A stretch of 64,000 nt of DNA from Xanthomonas sontii (lineage in GTDB: Bacteria > Pseudomonadota > Gammaproteobacteria > Xanthomonadales > Xanthomonadaceae): positions 3,594,001 through 3,658,000 of the forward strand of contig NZ_CP132342.1 in the NCBI RefSeq assembly GCF_040529055.1, given 5' to 3'. The position numbers and the translations under genes are program-made. Below, in pieces: positions 19,388 through 30,521 of the stretch (position 1 is the stretch's first letter; the number at the start of each line of letters is the position of its first letter). The notes below the pieces were generated by a model, which was not told where the DNA came from, did no database searches, and saw only the letters and a list, made by a program, of their open reading frames with translations.

Positions 19388-19881
19388 AGCGCCACCAGCA
19401 GGGCCACGGCCTGCGCCGCGATGCCTTCGCCACGGCCGGTGAAGCCGAGCTTCTCGCTGGTGGTGGCCTTGACGCTCACGCAGTCCAGTTCGACCTGCAA
19501 CAGCGCCGCCAGGCGCTCGCGCATCGCCTGCGCATGCGGGCCGACCTTGGGCCGTTCGCAGATCACGGTGATGTCGGCATTGCCCAGGCGCCAGCCGCGC
19601 GCGTGCAGCAGGCCGACGCAGTGATCGAGAAACTGCGCACTGTCGGCGCCCTTCCAGCGCGGATCGGACGGGGGGAAATGCTGGCCGATGTCGCCCAGCG
19701 CCAGCGCGCCGAGCAAGGCGTCGCACAGGGCGTGGATCGCCACGTCGCCGTCGCTGTGGGCGAGTACGCCGCGCTCGTGCGCCACGCGCACGCCGCCGAG
19801 CATGATGTGGTCGCCCTCGCCGAAGGCGTGGACGTCGTAGCCCTGGCCGATGCGGATGCGGGGAAGTTCAGACATTGGCAT
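19384..19881 (-). CDS. ispF: 2-C-methyl-D-erythritol 2,4-cyclodiphosphate synthase
   Basis: About 165 residues. The zinc and substrate motifs [20 protein letters not shown] near the N-terminus and [18 protein letters not shown] are intact, as is the C-terminal [19 protein letters not shown]. It performs the fifth step of the MEP isoprenoid pathway. ATGs at 19881 and 19875 are both possible; GGGA lies about 7 nt upstream of the first. It is located 75 bp downstream of ispD and overlaps truD by 4 bp. Confidence 0.96.
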   Translation of the reverse strand: MPMSELPRIRIGQGYDVHAFGEGDHIMLGGVRVAHERGVLAHSDGDVAIHALCDALLGALALGDIGQHFPPSDPRWKGADSAQFLDHCVGLLHARGWRLGNADITVICERPKVGPHAQAMRERLAALLQVELDCVSVKATTSEKLGFTGRGEGIAAQAVALLVAL

Positions 19882-19956
19882 GGAGACATCCCACGAAAAA
19901 TGAAAAAGGACGGAGCACGCGCCGCGCCACGGCGGCCGCATCCGACGCCAGGCGCA

Positions 19957-20658
19957 TCACGACTGCCGCGCGCGCTGGAACAGTTCGAACTCGAAACGCG
20001 CCAGGTCGGCCGGTGTGGTGACCTTGAAATTGTCTTCGGCGCCCTCGACCAGCAGCGGCCGCAGCCCCAGCAACTCCATCGCCATCGCGTCGTCGGTGAC
20101 CTCGACCCCGGCCGCGGCGGCCTGCTCCAGGGCCCGGCTCAGTTGCATGCGCCGGAACAGTTGCGGGGTCAGCGCGCGCCACAGGCGCTCGCGCGGTTCG
20201 GTGCCGTCGATGCCGCCGTCGTCGCCGGCGCGCTTGAGCGTGTCGCGCACCGGCGCGGCCAGGATCGCGCCGACCGGATCGCCGCGCCCCGCCTCCAGCA
20301 GCCGGTCCAGGTCGGCCAGCGCCAGATTCGGCCGCGCCGCATCGTGCACCAGCACGAAGTCGTCCGCCTTCACCGACTCCGGCAAGGCATGCAACGCGGC
20401 CAGCACCGAGCCGGCACGGCTGCCGGCGCCCAGGCAGGTCAGGACCGGCTTGCCAGCCAGTTCGGTCCAACCCGGCCACTGTGCATCGTCCGCGCCCAGC
20501 GCCACCATCGCCCCGGCCACCGCCGGATGCGCCAGCAGCGCCTCCAGCGCATGCGCCAGCAACGGGCGCCCACCCGCCTGCAGATATTGCTTGGGCGTGG
20601 CGCTGCCGAAACGGGTGCCGCGGCCAGCCGCCGGGACCACGGCCCAGACGGTGGCCAT
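19957..20658 (-). CDS. ispD: 2-C-methyl-D-erythritol 4-phosphate cytidylyltransferase
   Basis: A 233-residue nucleotidyltransferase. The N-terminal [12 protein letters not shown] loop binds CTP, then [13 protein letters not shown] and the [18 protein letters not shown] segment follow. It converts MEP to CDP-ME in the third step of the isoprenoid pathway. The ATG at 20658 shares a base with the ftsB stop codon. Neighbouring ispF completes the classic ftsB-ispD-ispF arrangement. Confidence 0.96.
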   Translation of the reverse strand: MATVWAVVPAAGRGTRFGSATPKQYLQAGGRPLLAHALEALLAHPAVAGAMVALGADDAQWPGWTELAGKPVLTCLGAGSRAGSVLAALHALPESVKADDFVLVHDAARPNLALADLDRLLEAGRGDPVGAILAAPVRDTLKRAGDDGGIDGTEPRERLWRALTPQLFRRMQLSRALEQAAAAGVEVTDDAMAMELLGLRPLLVEGAEDNFKVTTPADLARFEFELFQRARQS

Positions 20659-21020
20659 CAGGGCTGCTCGCCCGGCGCCGGCGTCACAGGCGCCGGCTGC
20701 GCGCCGGCGGCCGTACCGGCCGGCGCGGTCGACACCGGCGCGTTCTCGACCACGCGGTAGAACTTTTCGCCCGGTTTGATCATGCCCAGTTCGCTACGCG
20801 CGCGCTCCTCGATCGCCGCCTCGCCGTCCTTGAGGTCCTTGACCTCGGCGGCGAGCGCGGCGTTGCGTTGCTGCAGACCTTCGTTGTCGCGCTTCTGGTG
20901 CTCGACCTGACTTTCGAGCACCAGCACTTCGCCGGAATTGCCCGGGCCGAGCCAGAAACGGTACTGCAGCCACGCCAGCAGTCCCGCCAGCACCAGCAGC
21001 AGCCAGCGCCAGTTGCGCAC
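20658..21020 (-). CDS. ftsB: cell division protein FtsB
   Basis: A 120-residue bitopic inner-membrane protein. A transmembrane helix (about residues 4-21, [20 protein letters not shown]) is followed by a coiled coil (about 35-70, [21 protein letters not shown]) and [17 protein letters not shown], the FtsL/FtsQ contact region. FtsB bridges FtsQ and FtsL in the divisome. The C-terminal 28 residues are a Pro/Ala tail, longer than in E. coli. Start codon is GTG, 3 bp after the eno stop. Confidence 0.92.
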   Translation of the reverse strand: MRNWRWLLLVLAGLLAWLQYRFWLGPGNSGEVLVLESQVEHQKRDNEGLQQRNAALAAEVKDLKDGEAAIEERARSELGMIKPGEKFYRVVENAPVSTAPAGTAAGAQPAPVTPAPGEQP

Positions 21021-21023
21021 GGC

Positions 21024-22367
<1,344 letters not shown>

Positions 22368-22403
22368 TTATCCCCGGCCGCCGGTTCCTTGCCAAATCCC
22401 GCC

Positions 22404-22748
22404 TCAGCCGGCGCCCATCAGGCCCAGCGGGATTCCGCTGAGGAAGAGCAGGATCAAGACCAGCATCGCCAGCAGCAGGCCGCCGGCGATGCCGGCCAGG
22501 AGGCGGCCGCGGCGCTGCGTCCAACTCAGCGCGGCGGCGATCGTCGCGCCCACCGCAGCCACTGCCACTACCAGCAGGGCGATCACCATCCAAAACAGCA
22601 TGGCCAGGAAATGATCGCCGTGGCTGGGCGTGCCAATCCCACTGGAGAAGGCGAACAGCGCCACGACCAGCGCCGCCCACGCCAGCAACGACAACAACAA
22701 GGCACACAGCCCCCAAGGCCAGGCGCCGGCGCGCTCGGGTGCGGTCAT
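22404..22748 (-). CDS. small membrane protein, unknown function
   Basis: About 114 residues from the ATG at 22748. Three hydrophobic helices are visible (about 13-35, 45-70, 85-110), the second containing AMLFWMVIALLVVAVAAVGATIA and the last ending FLSGIPLGLMGAG. I do not recognise the family. It lies between kdsA (85-bp gap) and eno (87-bp gap) on the operon strand and is probably co-transcribed. An upstream in-frame extension exists but lacks a signal or ribosome binding site. Confidence 0.6.
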   Translation of the reverse strand: MTAPERAGAWPWGLCALLLSLLAWAALVVALFAFSSGIGTPSHGDHFLAMLFWMVIALLVVAVAAVGATIAAALSWTQRRGRLLAGIAGGLLLAMLVLILLFLSGIPLGLMGAG

Positions 22749-22833
22749 CGCCGGGGCTCCGAGAAGGCGACGAACACCCGGCAGCCCGCACCCGGCCAGG
22801 ATCGGCACAGCCGCAGCGGCGGCGGCGCACGCC

Positions 22834-23660
22834 TCACGCGAAGCGCGAGAACCCGTGTTTCTTGGTCACCGCGTCCAGTTCCATCAGCGTTTCCAGCAGC
22901 GCTTCCATCTGATCCAGCGGCCACGCATTGGGGCCGTCGGACAGCGCCTTGGACGGGTCCGGATGGGTCTCCGCGAACACGCCGGCCACGCCCACGGCCA
23001 CCGCCGCGCGCGCCAGCACCGGCACGAACTCGCGCTGACCACCGGAACTGCCGCCCTGCCCGCCCGGCAGCTGCACCGAATGGGTGGCATCGAACACCAC
23101 CGGGCAGCCGGTCTCGCGCATCACGCTCAGCGAGCGCATGTCGCTGACCAGGTTGTTGTAGCCGAAGCTGGCGCCGCGCTCGCAGACCATGATCTGCTCG
23201 TTGCCGGTGGACTTGGCCTTCTCCACCACCGGCTTCATGTCCCACGGCGACAGGAACTGGCCCTTCTTGATGTTGACCGGCTTGCCGGCGGCGCACACGT
23301 TCTTGATGAAATCGGTCTGCCGCACCAGGAACGCCGGCGTCTGCAGCACGTCCACCACCGCCGCCACCTCGTGCATCGGCGTGTACTCGTGCACGTCGGT
23401 CAGCACCGGCACGCCGATCTGGGTCTTCACTGCCTCCAGCACCTTCAGCCCTTCCTCCAGGCCGGGGCCACGGAAGCTGGTGCCGGAGGTGCGGTTGGCC
23501 TTGTCGAAGCTGGACTTGAAGATGAAGTTGATGCCCAGCCGGCCGGTGATCTCCTTGAGCCTGCCGGCGACGTCGAGCTGCAGTTGCATCGACTCGATCA
23601 CGCACGGGCCGGCGATCAGGAACAGCGGCTGGTCCAGGCCGACGTCGAATCCACAGAGCT

Positions 23661-23664
<4 letters not shown>
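22834..23664 (-). CDS. kdsA: 3-deoxy-8-phosphooctulonate synthase (Kdo8P synthase)
   Basis: A 276-residue TIM-barrel aldolase condensing PEP with arabinose-5-phosphate for the lipopolysaccharide inner core. [61 protein letters not shown] and [13 protein letters not shown] are family signatures. The Asn in place of a metal-binding Cys at the N-terminal barrel strand ([11 protein letters not shown] region) fits the metal-independent class. The start overlaps the preceding small membrane gene by 4 bp. The pyrG-kdsA-eno order is conserved. Confidence 0.97.
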
Positions 23665-25612
<1,948 letters not shown>

Positions 25613-25690
25613 TCAAAGGCCTCCCGGAAAGCCATAGTTTAACGGGTGAAGCGGATTTGCCCAAGCGCTTTTGCGCAACAGCCGCCCCAT

Positions 25691-25723
25691 AAAAAAGCGA
25701 CGCCCCGGGCGACCGGGGCGTCG
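25691..25723 (-). terminator. rho-independent terminator after the small Ala/Lys/Glu-rich gene
   Basis: On the minus strand the perfect stem CGACGCCCCG / CGGGGCGTCG (25723-25698, 6-nt loop) is followed by GC and a run of six T (25696-25691). It lies 24 bp after the stop of the gene at 25747-26001 and insulates pyrG from it. Confidence 0.9.
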
Positions 25724-25746
25724 TGTGCAGGAAACCCTGCGCAAAC

Positions 25747-26001
25747 TCAAGGCTTGCGCGCTTCCTCTTCCTCTTCCTTCTTCGGCGCGGCCGCATCCTT
25801 GCCGGCCTTGTGCTCGGCGGCCGCGGCGGCGCGGCGCTTGGCCTTGGCATCGGCCTCGGCCTTTTCCTTGGCGACCTGCGCCTCATAGGCGGCGGCACCG
25901 GAGGCGGCCGGATCGGCGCTCTGCGCCTGGGCCATCGCGACCGGCACGGCCACCGCGGCGGCGACCAGGGCGGCCAGGGTCAACAGCTTGCGAACGTTCA
26001 T
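25747..26001 (-). CDS. small secreted Ala/Lys/Glu-rich protein, unknown function
   Basis: An 84-residue protein. A clear signal peptide (MNVRKLLTLAALVAAAVAVP, cleavage likely after AMA-QA) precedes a highly charged Ala/Lys/Glu region of low complexity predicted to be helical or disordered, ending in a run of five Glu. AAGGAGT lies 8 nt upstream of the ATG and a strong terminator follows, so it is a monocistronic, probably well expressed gene. No function can be assigned. Similar short charged periplasmic proteins recur in this bacterial group, which I state from general familiarity only. Confidence 0.75.
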   Translation of the reverse strand: MNVRKLLTLAALVAAAVAVPVAMAQAQSADPAASGAAAYEAQVAKEKAEADAKAKRRAAAAAEHKAGKDAAAPKKEEEEEARKP

Positions 26002-26166
26002 GGCGGACTCCTTTGGGACGTGCGACGAAGATGTGGGCGACGTCGCGGTTTTTCCAGGGCCAGCGTAGCGCGACGCCGCCGCACCTGCCCTGAACACCGG
26101 CGACGTGCAAAAAACCGCCGCAGACCGCACACTTCCGGATCTGCTTCGCGCCACCTGCTGAGACGC

Positions 26167-28056
26167 ATGAATACCCGCTACAACGCCGCCGACATCGAAG
26201 TTCTCTCTGGCCTGGACCCGGTCAAGCGCCGGCCCGGCATGTACACCGACACCGCACGGCCGAACCATCTGGCCCAGGAAGTCATCGACAACGCCGTGGA
26301 CGAGGCGCTGGCCGGCCACGCCCGGCACATCGAGGTGACGCTGTACAAGGACGGCAGTTGCGAGGTGTCCGACGACGGCCGCGGCATGCCGGTGGACATC
26401 CATCCGGAAGAGAAGATCTCCGGCGTCGAACTGATCCTCACCCGGCTGCATGCCGGCGGCAAGTTCAGCGACCGCAACTACACCTTCAGCGGCGGCCTGC
26501 ACGGCGTCGGCGTCAGCGTGGTCAATGCGCTGTCCAATCGGGTGGAACTGTTCATCAAGCGCGAAGGCAACGAGTACCGCATGGCCTTCGCCGACGGCCA
26601 CGCCGCCTCCAAGCTGGAGATCGTCGGCAGCGTCGGCAAGAAGAACACCGGCACGCGTCTGCGCTTCTGGCCGGATCCGAAGTACTTCGACACGCCGAAG
26701 TTCGCAGTGCGCGCGCTGCGCCACCTGCTGCGCGCCAAGGCGGTGCTGTGCCCCGGCCTGACCGTCAAGCTGCACGACGAAGCCACCGGCGAGCAGGACA
26801 CCTGGTACTTCGAGGACGGCCTGCGCGACTACCTGCGCGGCGAGCTGTCCGAGCGCGAGCTGCTGCCGGCCGAACTGTTCGTCGGCAGCCTGAAGAAGGA
26901 CCGCGAGATCGTCGACTGGGCGGTGGCCTGGGTGGTGGAAGGCGAGCTGGTGCAGGAAAGCTACGTCAACCTGATTCCCACCGCGCAGCACGGCACCCAC
27001 GTCAACGGCCTGCGCAGCGGCCTCACCGACGCGTTGCGCGAGTTCTGCGATTTCCGCAACCTGCTGCCGCGCGGCGTGAAGCTGGCGCCGGAAGACGTGT
27101 GGGACCGCGTGGCGTTCGTGCTCTCGCTGAAGATGACCGACCCGCAGTTCAGCGGCCAGACCAAGGAACGCCTGTCCTCGCGCCAGGCCGCCGGCTTCAT
27201 CGAAGGCGCCGCGCACGATGCCTTCAGCCTGTGGCTGAACCAGAACGTGGAGACCGGCACGCGCATCGCGCAGATCGCCATCGACCGCGCCAGCGCGCGG
27301 CTGAAGACCGAGAAGCAGATCGTGCGCAAGAAGGTCACCCAGGGCCCGGCGCTGCCGGGCAAGCTGGCCGACTGCATCAGCCAGGACCTCTCGCGCACCG
27401 AACTGTTCCTGGTCGAGGGCGACTCGGCGGGCGGCAGCGCCAAGCAGGCCCGCGACAAGGATTTCCAGGCGATCCTGCCGCTGCGCGGCAAGATCCTCAA
27501 CACCTGGGAAGTGGCCTCCGGCAGCGTGCTCGCCTCGGAGGAAGTGCACAACCTGGCGATCGCGATCGGCTGCGATCCCGGCAAGGAGGAGATCGACGGC
27601 CTGCGCTACGGCAAGGTGGTGATCCTGGCCGACGCCGACTCCGACGGCCTGCACATCGCGACCCTGCTGACCGCGCTGTTCCTGCGCCACTTCCCCGCCC
27701 TGGTGCGCGCCGGCCACGTGTTCGTGGCGATGCCGCCGCTGTTCCGCGTGGACGTGGGCAAGCAGGTGTTCTACGCGCTGGACGAGGAAGAGAAACGCTC
27801 GCTGCTGGACAAGATCGAACGCGAGAAGATCAAGGGCCAGGTCAGCGTCACCCGCTTCAAGGGCCTGGGCGAGATGAATCCGCAGCAGCTGCGCGAATCC
27901 ACCATCCACCCGGACACCCGGCGCCTGGTGCAACTGACCGTGGACGACGGCGACCAGACCCGCTCGCTGATGGACATGCTGCTGGCCAAGAAGCGCGCCG
28001 GCGACCGCAAGCAGTGGCTGGAGACCAAGGGCGACCTGGCGTCGCTGGAGGTCTGA
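26167..28056 (+). CDS. parE: DNA topoisomerase IV subunit B
   Basis: A 629-residue type IIA topoisomerase ATPase subunit. The GHKL ATPase region shows VIDNAVDEALAGHA, SDDGRGMPVDIHPEE and GGLHGVGVSVVNALS; the TOPRIM domain shows FLVEGDSAGGSAKQARD and ILADADSDGLHI. Length (about 630, not about 800) and the ending near GDLASLEV favour ParE over GyrB. ParE with ParC decatenates daughter chromosomes. It is divergent from the small secreted protein gene. An imperfect inverted repeat follows the stop at 28057-28101. parC is not in the window. Confidence 0.94.
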   Translation: MNTRYNAADIEVLSGLDPVKRRPGMYTDTARPNHLAQEVIDNAVDEALAGHARHIEVTLYKDGSCEVSDDGRGMPVDIHPEEKISGVELILTRLHAGGKFSDRNYTFSGGLHGVGVSVVNALSNRVELFIKREGNEYRMAFADGHAASKLEIVGSVGKKNTGTRLRFWPDPKYFDTPKFAVRALRHLLRAKAVLCPGLTVKLHDEATGEQDTWYFEDGLRDYLRGELSERELLPAELFVGSLKKDREIVDWAVAWVVEGELVQESYVNLIPTAQHGTHVNGLRSGLTDALREFCDFRNLLPRGVKLAPEDVWDRVAFVLSLKMTDPQFSGQTKERLSSRQAAGFIEGAAHDAFSLWLNQNVETGTRIAQIAIDRASARLKTEKQIVRKKVTQGPALPGKLADCISQDLSRTELFLVEGDSAGGSAKQARDKDFQAILPLRGKILNTWEVASGSVLASEEVHNLAIAIGCDPGKEEIDGLRYGKVVILADADSDGLHIATLLTALFLRHFPALVRAGHVFVAMPPLFRVDVGKQVFYALDEEEKRSLLDKIEREKIKGQVSVTRFKGLGEMNPQQLRESTIHPDTRRLVQLTVDDGDQTRSLMDMLLAKKRAGDRKQWLETKGDLASLEV

Positions 28057-28201
28057 GACCGGGTGCGCGCGCTGGCGCTTCCAGTCAGCGCGTGCGCGGT
28101 CGTGCAGATGCCGCTTCCCCGGCCGGCTCGGCGAGAGCCGTGTCGGGTTTGCACTAGCGGGTTGTGAGTGCTCCCGAAAGCATCGTGCGGGAGCGACTTC
28201 A

Positions 28202-29409
28202 GGGCACCTCTAAAAACCCCGCCTTTGGCATCATTGGTCTGGAGAACACGCCGAGGACGCCACGATGATCAGCCTGTTTGCCGGCCACGAACGCGAAGCC
28301 AAGCGGCAGCAGATCGGCGATCCTCTGGCTCTGCTGTCACGGCATATCGACTTTGCCGGGATTGCTCACGTCGTAGACGCGAAGCTGTCCTTGGGTACTG
28401 GCAAGCGCGGTGGCCGTCCGGCTTGGCCGACGCAGGTGATGATCAAGCTGCTGCTGTTGCAGCAGTTGTACAACCTCTCCGACGATGCGCTGGAGTACCA
28501 GGTGCTGGATCGGCGCAGCTTCCAGCAATTCCTCGGACTGGAACACAGCGGCAAGGTGCCCGACGCCAAGACGATCTGGGTGTGGCGCGAACGGCTCAAG
28601 ACCAAGGATCTGATGGGCGACATCAGCGCGGCGATCGGTGAGCAATTGCAACGTGCCGGGTTCATTGCCCGCGGCGGTCAGATCATCGACGCCAGCATCG
28701 TCAGCGCTCCGATCCAGCGCAACACGCGCGAAGAGAACGCGCAGATCAAGCAGGGCGATGACGTCGGCCAGGACTGGAGCGATGCCAAGCGTGCGCAGAA
28801 GGATATGCAGGCACGTTGGACCAGGAAGCATGGGGTGGCGTTCTACGGCTACAAGCTGCACGCCAGCACGGACCGTCGCTGGGGCTTCATCCGCCGCTAC
28901 GACGTGAGCGCGGCCAACGTGCACGACAGCCGTCACTTCGAGCAGGTGCTGGACCCGGACAACACCGGCCGCACGGTATGGGCCGATAGCGGGTATGCCG
29001 ATGCAGCGCGGGAAGCAGACCTGAAAAGGCGTGGTTACCGCCCCGCGATCCAACATCAAGGGCATGCGCGCAAGCCCTTGAGCGAGGCAGCAAAGCGCCG
29101 GAACCGTCGAATTGCCAAGGATCGGGTGTTCGGCGAGCACCCGTTTGCGCGCTTGGCCCAACAAGGCGGCAAGTTCGTACGCTGCATCGGCTTGGCGCGG
29201 GCAAAGGTGGTGATCGGGCTGAAGGTCGCCAGCCATAACGTGATGCGGCTGGCACGGCTACAGGAGCGGGCCATGGCGCCAGCGTGATCGGCTGAGGTAG
29301 CCCAGCGGCCACCTCAGCCTCCCAACCACCACGATCAGGCGCCGCTCTGGTGCCGTTGCGACAGATGCTACCCCTGGCTCCAGGTCGTGGCAGGTTGTTC
29401 GAGGTGCCC
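28202..29409 (+). mobile_element. complete IS5-family insertion sequence, 1208 bp
   Basis: Terminal inverted repeats are GGGCACCTCTAAAAACC on the left and, read inward, GGGCACCTCGAACAACC on the right (15 of 17 matching). The element is flanked on both sides by TTCA (28198-28201 and 29410-29413), consistent with a 4-bp target duplication. It holds one intact transposase gene. Base composition is a little lower in GC than neighbouring genes. The intact ends and gene suggest recent, possibly still mobile, insertion. Confidence 0.92.
28265..29287 (+). CDS. IS5-family DDE transposase
   Basis: A 340-residue transposase. The N-terminal DUF772-like region includes PTQVMIKLLLLQQLYNLSD and LDRRSFQQFLGL; the catalytic DDE core shows IDASIVSAPIQRNTREEN (first Asp), VWADSGYADAAREADLKRRG (second Asp) and a C-terminal Glu in AKDRVFGEHPFARL; the DSGY and R-x-x-V-E/F-G-type motifs fit family IS5. 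The frame is uninterrupted from ATG 28265 to TGA 29287. The start lies 63 bp inside the left inverted repeat. Confidence 0.93.
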   Translation: MISLFAGHEREAKRQQIGDPLALLSRHIDFAGIAHVVDAKLSLGTGKRGGRPAWPTQVMIKLLLLQQLYNLSDDALEYQVLDRRSFQQFLGLEHSGKVPDAKTIWVWRERLKTKDLMGDISAAIGEQLQRAGFIARGGQIIDASIVSAPIQRNTREENAQIKQGDDVGQDWSDAKRAQKDMQARWTRKHGVAFYGYKLHASTDRRWGFIRRYDVSAANVHDSRHFEQVLDPDNTGRTVWADSGYADAAREADLKRRGYRPAIQHQGHARKPLSEAAKRRNRRIAKDRVFGEHPFARLAQQGGKFVRCIGLARAKVVIGLKVASHNVMRLARLQERAMAPA

Positions 29410-29452
29410 TTCAGTCGCGACGCGCGAAGCAGGCAGATGCCGGGGCATCATG

Positions 29453-29479
29453 CCGTCGGGACTGAAGTCCCTCCCACAA
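29453..29479 (-). repeat. REP-like palindrome, GGGACTTCAGTCCC type
   Basis: On the minus strand TGTGGGAGGGACTTCAGTCCCGAC has the perfect stem GGGAC/GTCCC around TTCA. It faces the split element at 28186/29424 with about 28 bp between them, giving an inverted pair (REPIN-like) before the IS arrived. Together with 8771-8800 it defines a consensus GTGGGAG-stem-TTCA-stem-GACG. Confidence 0.75.
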
Positions 29480-29552
29480 CATCCCTGCCTGCGCGCCGCA
29501 CGACCGGCGGATGCCGTCAGTTGCCTGCGCGGCATTGATGCCGCCTGGGCCC

Positions 29553-30371
29553 TCAGCCACGCGCAGGCGCCGCCGGTACCACGCCGGTGCAGTCGTGATC
29601 CTGCAGTTCCTCCGCACCGACCCCATCGCCGGGAAGCGCGGTGGCGGCCAGCAGCACGAAGCCCGGGCGACCATCGAACGCCGCGCCGACCACCGCCAGG
29701 GTCTGGTGCACCATGCTCTGCTGCGGCGGCAGGCTGCGCGCCAGCAGCGTCAGCGGATTCGCATCCAGTTCTTCGCCCTCCACGCGCATCGCCCGATAGG
29801 CGTGACCGTGCAGCGGCTGCGGCAACGGCGCCCAGGTAGGGCCGATCGACGCCTGCATCGCCTGCAACTGGTCGCGCACCTGCGGCGCCAGGCAATCGAT
29901 ATGGACATGCAACTGGTCCTGCGAACGCGCCGAGGGCGGGTTGATCGTCAGGCTGGCCAGTTCGCGCGGCAGCGGCCGGTTCAACAACCGCTCGACCCGG
30001 GTGCGCGCCTGCCAGGCCAGGCCCAGCCAGTTCGGCGCGCCGGCGGCACGCGCGCGCGGATCTTCGATCCCGCTCACCGGCACCGTCGGAATCAGCAGGT
30101 ACTGGTAGTCGCCGCGCAGGTCCTTCATCAAGACATAGCGTTGGCCGGGCTCGGCATGCACTTCGCTGCAAGGGGCCGGATCGGCGCCGGCGCGCGCCTG
30201 CGGCAGGCAGCGCGTGCTCAGCAGCCGCCACAGGCGCTGGCGATCGTGGGCATGCGGATCGTGCGCCGCCGGCGACTCGGCCACGGACGGCGGCGCAGGC
30301 ACGCTGGCGCAGCCGGCCAGCAACGCCGCCAGGAACAGGCTTAGCGGCAGGCGAAAACGAAGGACGGGCAT
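29553..30371 (-). CDS. cdh: CDP-diacylglycerol pyrophosphatase (lipoprotein form)
   Basis: A 272-residue protein from the ATG at 30371. A lipoprotein signal (LSLFLAALLAGCAS) precedes the CDH domain, a HIT-superfamily fold. RYVLMKDLRGDYQYLLIPT, GLAWQARTRVERLL, the catalytic DQLHVHIDCL (His-x-His) and a C-terminal segment QTLAVVGAAFDGRPGFVLLA are seen. The enzyme hydrolyses CDP-diacylglycerol to phosphatidate and CMP. Here it is predicted to be anchored in the envelope by its lipidated Cys. It is divergent from the S10 peptidase gene. The downstream side is the REP pair and IS. Confidence 0.85.
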   Translation of the reverse strand: MPVLRFRLPLSLFLAALLAGCASVPAPPSVAESPAAHDPHAHDRQRLWRLLSTRCLPQARAGADPAPCSEVHAEPGQRYVLMKDLRGDYQYLLIPTVPVSGIEDPRARAAGAPNWLGLAWQARTRVERLLNRPLPRELASLTINPPSARSQDQLHVHIDCLAPQVRDQLQAMQASIGPTWAPLPQPLHGHAYRAMRVEGEELDANPLTLLARSLPPQQSMVHQTLAVVGAAFDGRPGFVLLAATALPGDGVGAEELQDHDCTGVVPAAPARG

Positions 30372-30521
30372 GCGCAGCGGACCGGACACGGGACGGACCG
30401 GCGATTGTAGCCAGTGCCGATGAACCGGCATGGCGCCCGCCGCCGACCATGGCTTTGTGCACATCCGCCGCGCCGACGCCGCGGCCTAGCATGCCGGCTC
30501 CCTTCCTGCGAGCGACCGCCC

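Larger units (their letters stand above)
28186..29424 (+). repeat. REP-like palindrome split by the insertion sequence
   Basis: Left flank TGCGGGAGCGACTTCA (28186-28201) and right flank TTCAGTCGCGACGCG (29410-29424) join, after removing one copy of TTCA, to GGGAGCGACTTCAGTCGCGACG: the stem GCGAC/GTCGC with TTCA as loop. This is the same architecture as the palindromes at 8771-8800 and 29453-29479. The element has therefore been interrupted exactly at its loop. Confidence 0.85.

Noticed and set aside
18288..19433. 381-codon minus-strand frame overlapping truD
   Set aside because: It is the alternate-frame shadow of truD, common in DNA this rich in GC, with arginine-heavy composition and no motifs.
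28057..28101. Hairpin after parE considered as terminator
   Set aside because: The stem is imperfect and there is no T-run; evidence is too weak to list as a feature.
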